Source: Parapristionchus giblindavisi
Lineage: Eukaryota > Nematoda > Chromadorea > Rhabditida > Diplogasteridae
Reading direction: 5' to 3'
NCBI GenBank assembly: GCA_943737045.1
Contig: CALSFV010000240.1
Span: 620,001-684,000 of the forward strand
DNA: 64,000 nt
Below are positions 58,431 through 64,000 of the stretch, piece after piece (position 1 is the stretch's first letter; each line of letters begins with the position of its first letter). The translations under genes and the position numbers were made by a program. Below the pieces are notes generated by a model, which saw nothing but the letters and a program-made list of their open reading frames with translations, had not been told where the DNA came from and ran no database searches.

Positions 58431-60524
58431 CTATTCGCTCTTCTTGTTCTTGTTTGATCCGATGAAGTAGGCGGGAGCGGCGAATGGAGCGTAGGCTGGA
58501 GCGTATGCTACCTGAAAACTTGTGTTGTTTAGTACAAATTGAAGGAATTGCATAAATTTAAAGAAGAAATCTGGTTCAATGGTAAATACAGTAAGTACTA
58601 ACGGGAGCTGCGGCAACAACTGGGGGAGGGGCGAAAGCGGGAGCGGCAAGAGGAGCAGTAAGTCCGATGGCGGGAGGGGCGAGGGCCTAGAAAAGATCAA
58701 AGATCAATCTTCAAATTCAGTAGTTCTATCAGTCTGAAAACTCACGGGAACCATTGGTGGGGCTGCGGCCAGAACGGGGGCAGGGGCCATGGCGGGAGCT
58801 GCAAGAACTGGGGCAGGGGCCATGGCGGGAGCTGCAAGAACGGGAGCTGGGGCAAAGGCCGGACGGACAAGTGCGGGGGCAGCAGCTACAACTGGAGGAG
58901 CGAAAGCCTGGAATGATTAAAGTTCAAACTACACAATGATGATCTTTGTAGTTTGGTACTTACGGGAGCTGCAGCAAGAACTGGGGGAGCAGCGGCTACA
59001 ATGGGAGCAGCAAAGCCAGGAGCGAGAACTGGACGACCAGCTGGTGCATAGTATCTACCGAAGAATGGTCCCTGAAGGAATACAGAGGGTTACGGTAAGG
59101 GATACGGTACTTTGCATTAAGAGATAAGAGAGACTATCTGGCTCAAGTGACATTCTCTTGGCACTTGGCCAAAAAGTGATAGGAACCGATCGGGCCCAAA
59201 TTGTGCATAGGTGTAGTATGGGGTGGCATGAGATCACAGACGGAGTTAGGGTTCGTCATATGTGCTCCTTCGCTAAATAATGTAAGTTCCACATAATGGC
59301 ATCAAAATTTCAAAGTTTACGGATTCGTTCGATATGTGTATGCGACGATGGGTAATAATAAGCAGGTAAATTACACCAAGTCTCATCCCGGTCCAAAACC
59401 GTGAGGCCCAGAAAAAATAAAAAAAACAATAGAAAATTTGTTTTATTTTTTGTTTTATTTTTCCTACAAATGCCTCTCGGTGGGTGACTTTTTTTATTTC
59501 TTTAATTTGATGAGTATTCATTAATGTAACTCATATATGAAAATGAACTAAAACAAATGGGTACAAATTTGCCTTCTTCCCGAAAAACCACGACTAATTC
59601 GCCTTTTTATCGTAAACTGAGCCGATAAATGGTGCGCCAACTACGGTAATACAAACGCGGAAATTCAAAATTCGGCAATCGCTGTATGTTTACATTCGTT
59701 TTCGGTATTATGTTATTGTTTTCTTTTACAATTTGTTTGATATCTGAATATCTAAGGAGCAATATTACACAATTTTTCGATAAAATATGAAAAATGAAGT
59801 ATTTTGAAATTCCGCCTTTGCATTACGGTAGTCAGTTTGCGATAAAAAGGTGAATTAGTCGTGGTTTTTCGGGAAGAAGGCAAATTTGTACCCATTTGTT
59901 TTAGTTTATTTTCATGTAAGAGTTACATTAATGAATACTCATCAAATTAAAGAAATAAAAAAAGTCACCCACCGAGAGGCATTTGTAGGAAAAATAAAAC
60001 AAAAAATAAAACAAATTTTTTATTGTTTTTTAAAAATTTTTCTGGGCCTCACGGTTTTGGACCGGGATGAGACTTGGTGTAATTTACCTGCTTATTATTA
60101 CCCTTCGTCGCATACACATATCGAACGAATCCGTAAACTTTGAAATTTTGATGCCATTATGTGGAACTTACGTTATTTAGCGAAAGAGCAGATATGACGA
60201 ACCCTAACTCCGTCTGTGATCTCATGCCACCCCATTCTACACCTATGCACAATTTGGGACCGATCGGTTCCTATCACTTTTTGGCCAAGTGCCAAGCCAT
60301 AAGCAAAATATGTTCACTGAGTCAGATAGTCTCTCATAAATAAGTAGAGGAAACTTACAGCTGCGGCGAACATCTGAGCTGTGGATCCCGAGAAAAGGGC
60401 GAAACTAGAAATAAATACAGTAAAGTTAGACAAAATAAATTAAATTAAATTAAATGATAAGTTTGAAGGTAATTCACTAAATACGGGATACTTACCAGAG
60501 AACAATGGTAGTGAATGAAGACAT
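58431..60524 (-). CDS. Small secreted Ala/Pro-rich protein 3
   Basis: Six minus-strand exons: 60524-60496, 60404-60359, 59071-58964, 58907-58746, 58686-58603, 58511-58431; 169 residues. Signal peptide and both ends match genes 1 and 2. Exon 4 is 162 bp and contains the 11-residue unit PVLAAPAMAPA twice in tandem. Intron 2 is 1287 bp because of a palindromic insertion. The exon 5 donor is GTTAGT. Its promoter is almost identical to that of gene 2, in inverted orientation. Confidence 0.9.
59125..60339. mobile_element. 1.2-kb palindromic element in intron 2 of gene 3
   Basis: GAGAGACTATCTG at about 59128 is mirrored by CAGATAGTCTCTC ending at 60335. The arms pair over most of 600 bp, e.g. GGTCCAAAACCGTGAGGCCC at 59391 against its complement near 60047. 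No transposase; the mirror-image ORFs are fortuitous. Confidence 0.85.
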
Positions 60525-60570
60525 TACGTTGTAAGTGATTGAATGTGATTTGAGCCCTGAGGCTATGAGC

Positions 60571-60745
60571 TTATATACCTTCTGAACGATTTTCACGCCT
60601 TGGCCACGCCCCCAGGGCATGTTTAAACTCTCGCTTCCGTGTGTTCTCTCGTACACTCTCTCATATTCACACACTCTCTCATCACTCTCTAAATGCCTGC
60701 ACTCTCTCAACTTCTCTTTGTCTTTGCCCATTCTATAACTATTTG
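60571..60745 (-). promoter_or_regulatory. Promoter of secreted gene 3
   Basis: Inverted near copy of the gene 2 promoter: TATATAA (plus 60571-60577 as TTATATA), the GGCCACGCCCCC box and the CTCTC-rich stretch to 60720. Confidence 0.75.
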
Positions 60746-60906
60746 CACTAATAATCAGGCTGTAATGATCAGGCGGGAAAAGAATTTAATCCTTTAAAGA
60801 TCAGTGCTTCTTAAAATATTCGAACTATCGTATAATAATCTTTGGGAGATTCAGAGATTCAAACAATCTGTCAATTTTTGATAATCGAGTTCTCGTTGCC
60901 GCTCAA

Positions 60907-61365
60907 CAGGGCTGTGCATTTTCCGTTTTTATTTTTCCGTCGGTTTATTTTTACTGTTTAAAAATTTTCCGAATCTTTAAAATTTTCCGAATTTTAAAGG
61001 AAAAAAAAGAAGTAAGTCGATTTTTCGATGATTACGGTATTTCGGAGATAATCCACTCGTAATATTTAATATGCCATTGTACGGTAATTTTCATCAATTG
61101 ATCTTCCTTGCTACTAACATTCCCATCTTGGTTATGACTTCTAATGTTTTGATGTTGCATTATATTCTTGATCTTTTTCCTTGTTGGTATTGTGATTTTC
61201 TTGACATCAATAAAATAATATTTTTTAAACACGAAAATTTACGCAAATTGAGGCAAGTTTAGAGTTTTCCGAAATTTTCCGAATTTTCCGTATTTTCTCG
61301 AAAAATAATTTCAGAAAATTTCCGTTTTCCGAAATTTTCCGAAAACTGTTTTCCGCACAGCCCTG
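60907..61365. mobile_element. hAT-type MITE with a perfect 8-bp target duplication
   Basis: Ends CAGGGCTGTGCATTTTCCG and ..TTTTCCGCACAGCCCTG, flanked by CCGCTCAA on both sides (60899-60906, 61366-61373). 459 bp, interior rich in TTTTCCGAA. Same family as 20778-21244. Confidence 0.95.
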
Positions 61366-61373
61366 CCGCTCAA

Positions 61374-62127
61374 CCATAGATTTCTTTGATTTTTCAAACT
61401 TTTCAGACTATAAAGAGTATGAAGATCTGTCGCAGTTACATATATGAATAATAAAAAAGGGAGTATGCCAAGCTAGTCATTTTGAGGTTATATAATTTAG
61501 TGGAAAAAAATATTTTAAAAATCAGAACGAATTATACAGTGATCTGAAGCGCGTGATATGGACACTTCCTGGTTTTATCGGCTTCTGCCGTATATGATCT
61601 GTACATATCGGAACGATTTATTGTAATCGTTGTTAAAAACATCTAAACGTTTCAGAAATTTTTTTTTGACTTTACATTGTCTAAATAATAGGCTCTGATG
61701 AGTATGTTGGGCCACTCCTTACTTATTGACTGTCTAAGAAAAGTTGGAGCAGCGATTTGCATGAATAATCCTCTTACTGTTGGGCGACAGCGACCCCCGC
61801 TTAGGTCCTCGCGGGGTCCAATCGATCACAGATCTTACATTTACATTTAAACACTTTATCGAGATCAACTAAGCGGTGGGTCACGGGATCTGTGGTGACA
61901 TGAGATTAGATCACAGATCTGGTCCTCTTAAAGTCATGATCATTAGCAATTGTATGCACCTTGGATGGATTACAATCGTTATTTGAACTTTGATCTTTAC
62001 AGCTATTAACTAATGAATTCAACCAAATTCTTTGGGATCAATTCCAAATTCCTCTAATTGTTTCACAATTTAAATTTAAACGATTGTGATTAATATTGTT
62101 TGTGTTTCATTTATAAAACAATATTAA
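61374..62127. other. Spacer between the hAT MITE and the next palindrome
   Basis: No gene seen. TCACAGATCT recurs near 61826 and 61912, and GATCTTTACAGC near 61992. Confidence 0.5.
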
Positions 62128-62753
62128 CATGGGAATGGTCGGAAGTCACATATGCCGATTTTCACGAAAGTTGCAGGGTTTACTAAATCGACTACGCTGA
62201 TTCCAAATCAGCCTTAAAACCTGCGAAATGTTTTTCTGAAGCGAGTTATAGCCCTACGAAAAGCGATTTTTTTTTGATTTTTCAAGCGATTGTTCAGCTG
62301 ATTTCCCCGCGCTACATGAATTTTATGACGCTATTCTTTTCTCTTCTCTTCTCTATCCATTTCTAGCTGCAGCATGGTTAAGTGGTATGATGTTTTGTTG
62401 GCATTCCGGAGGCAGCTGGTTCGATTCCCCGGCTGTGAATTTCTTTTACTGGTTCATGTGTGATAATTTTTTTATAAATTACAAAAGATCCCTCTGGAAT
62501 ACCAGCCAGACATCGTAAAACTTGACCACAGTGCAGCTGGGAGTGGAGAGAAAAGAGCATGCTCATGTTGCGTTGGAAAATCAGTTGAAAAATCGTTTGA
62601 AAAATCGAAAAATCGTTTTTTCGTCGTTCTATAACTCTCTTCAGAAAAACATTTCGCAGGTTTTTAAGGCTGATTTGGAATCAGCGCAGTCGATTCAGTA
62701 AACCCTGCAACTTTCGTGAAAATCGGGATATGTGAGTTCCGACCATTCCCATG
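62128..62753. mobile_element. 626-bp palindromic element with a tRNA-derived sequence in each arm
   Basis: CATGGGAATGGTCGGAA at 62128 is mirrored by TTCCGACCATTCCCATG ending at 62753. The arms pair almost throughout to a centre near 62450. TAA lies on both sides (62125-62127, 62754-62756), a possible 3-bp duplication. The left arm has an intact A and B box; the right arm has the same region with the boxes decayed. Confidence 0.85.
62364..62440 (+). pseudogene. tRNA-derived Pol III promoter-like sequence
   Basis: TGGTTAAGTGGTATGA (A box, 62375) and GGTTCGATTCC (B box, 62418-62428) fit tRNA consensus at normal spacing. The T stem and acceptor stem do not pair properly. Confidence 0.5.
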
Positions 62754-62886
62754 TAAGTGCAGAAACAGCCTGACAGGAATACGATTAAATTCAATTTACT
62801 CGTAAATCGTTCGATAACAATTTGTTCATTAATGTACAAACAATCCTTAACAGGACCATAAAATCGATAATCGATTATTCTCTGAT

Positions 62887-63787
62887 CTATTCGCTCTTCT
62901 TGTTCTTGTTTGATCCGATGAAGTAGGCGGGAGCGGCGAATGGAGCGTAGGCTGGAGCGTATGCTACCTGAAAACTTGTGTTGTTTTGCGAGAATTAAAT
63001 GTGTAGTTGAAATTTCAACAAAGAAACTCGTTCAATGCTAAATACAGTAAGTACTCACGGGAGCTGCGGCAACAACTGGGGGAGGGGCGAAAGCGGGAGC
63101 AGGAAGAGGAGCAGTGAGTCCTACGGCGGGAGGAGCGAAGGCCTAAATAAGATCAAAGATCAAATTTCTTCTAGATAATCTGTGTAGTTTTATCAGATTA
63201 AAAACGTACGGGAACCATTGGTGGAGCGGCTGCAACAACTGGAGCAGGGGCGAGGGCCGGACGGACAAGTGCGGGTGCAGCGGCTACAACTGGAGGAGCG
63301 AAAGCCTGCAAAGATCAATGATCAAACTATACAACGATCATGATTGTAGTTTGGTTCTTACGGGTGCTGCGGCAAGAACTGGAGGAGCAGCTGCAACGAC
63401 TGGTGCTGCGTATCCAGGGGCGATAACAGCGCGGCCAGCAGGTGCATAGTATCTACCGAAGAATGGTCCCTGAACGAATATAGAAGGTTACGGTAGGTAC
63501 TGAATACGGTCTATGCAGTAAGAATTGTGAGTAAAAGGTACGGTTGTTTTGAGCAATGCTTCAGAATAATGAACTTACAGCTGCGGCGAACATCTGGGCA
63601 GTAGATCCCGAGAAGAGAGCGAAACTGTAAATAAGTGGATTAACTTAAAGGAGGAAATGCTCGAGATTTTTCGTGACTAACTATATCTGATTTAAAAAAC
63701 AGTGCAATAACTTAAAAGATAAATCTTAAGGTTAGTCACTAAGGTATGGGATACTTACCAGAGAACAATAGTAGTGAATGAAGACAT
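62887..63787 (-). CDS. Small secreted Ala/Pro-rich protein 4
   Basis: Six minus-strand exons: 63787-63759, 63624-63579, 63469-63362, 63305-63210, 63142-63059, 62967-62887; 147 residues. Signal peptide MSSFTTIVLW.. is kept. It is the most diverged member (RAVIAPGYAAPVVAAAP, VRPALAPAPVVAAAPPMVP) and, like gene 2, lacks the extra 11-residue unit. The promoter is also more diverged. Confidence 0.9.
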
Positions 63788-63833
63788 AATGTTGTAAGTG
63801 ATTGAATGTGATTTGAGCCCTGAGGCTATGCGC

Positions 63834-63990
63834 TTAAATACCGTTCAAACGATTTTCACGCCTGAAACACGCCCCACGTCATGTGTGCCCTCCCGTTTCC
63901 GTATGCTGTCTCGTACACTCTGTCATATTCGCATACACTCTCACCACCCTCTAGCCGTCTGCGCTCTCGCTATCGCACTCGATCTCTCGC
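63834..63990 (-). promoter_or_regulatory. Promoter of secreted gene 4
   Basis: Diverged copy of the family promoter: TATTTAA in place of TATATAA (plus 63834-63840), a remnant of the GC box (ACGCCCCACG) and CTCTC/CACTC-rich sequence to the window edge. Confidence 0.6.
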
Positions 63991-64000
63991 TACAGTTGTC

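Overview
This is nuclear DNA of a small invertebrate, most probably a nematode. Introns are short with GTAAG donors and TTTCAG acceptors, the sequence is AT-rich, and CTACAGTA/CTACCGTA motifs are scattered through introns and spacers. Mobile elements are of nematode-typical classes: a DD37D mariner, a PAT/DIRS-like tyrosine recombinase and palindromic MITEs. A diplogastrid such as Pristionchus is my best guess, but I cannot prove the genus.

Layout. (1) 98-3449 is a young, internally deleted Ty3-like LTR retrotransposon with two intact ORFs and a 5-bp target duplication. (2) 3637-17441, minus strand, holds 18 phase-consistent exons of vps39/VAM6 (HOPS complex, late endosome/lysosome tethering). 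Its last exons would lie left of the window, beyond the retroelement. Its two largest introns contain three long palindromic elements. (3) 17602-37628 and 41507-49247 are two copies of one duplicated block, with a third diverged fragment inverted at about 51290-52575. The block contains a large inverted repeat bearing gene fragments, a hAT MITE and a tRNA-derived insertion, then a 29-bp satellite, then exons 4-5 of an alanyl-tRNA synthetase gene. In the first copy the satellite has grown to about 13 kb as a higher-order repeat (seven arrays separated by modules of about 772 bp); the second copy has one array of 663 bp. (4) 36237-41335, minus strand, is the 5' part (five exons) of a probably mitochondrial alanyl-tRNA synthetase. 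It runs into the satellite and its remaining exons are not in the window. A full-length but inactivated mariner sits in its intron 1. (5) 49353-50290 is a tyrosine recombinase with all catalytic residues, exactly where the second block copy ends. (6) 53.5-63.8 kb is a cluster of four paralogous genes for small secreted Ala/Pro-rich proteins (two on plus, two on minus), each with six exons, a signal peptide and a TATA promoter. Their exon 4 differs by whole 11-codon steps.

The host genes are a housekeeping trafficking gene, a housekeeping translation gene and a secreted structural family. They share no pathway. What unites the window is repeat-driven rearrangement: palindromes, a recombination-generated duplication, satellite amplification and partial gene duplication. 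All coding calls were made by translating the sequence by eye and comparing with remembered family features; no database search was run.
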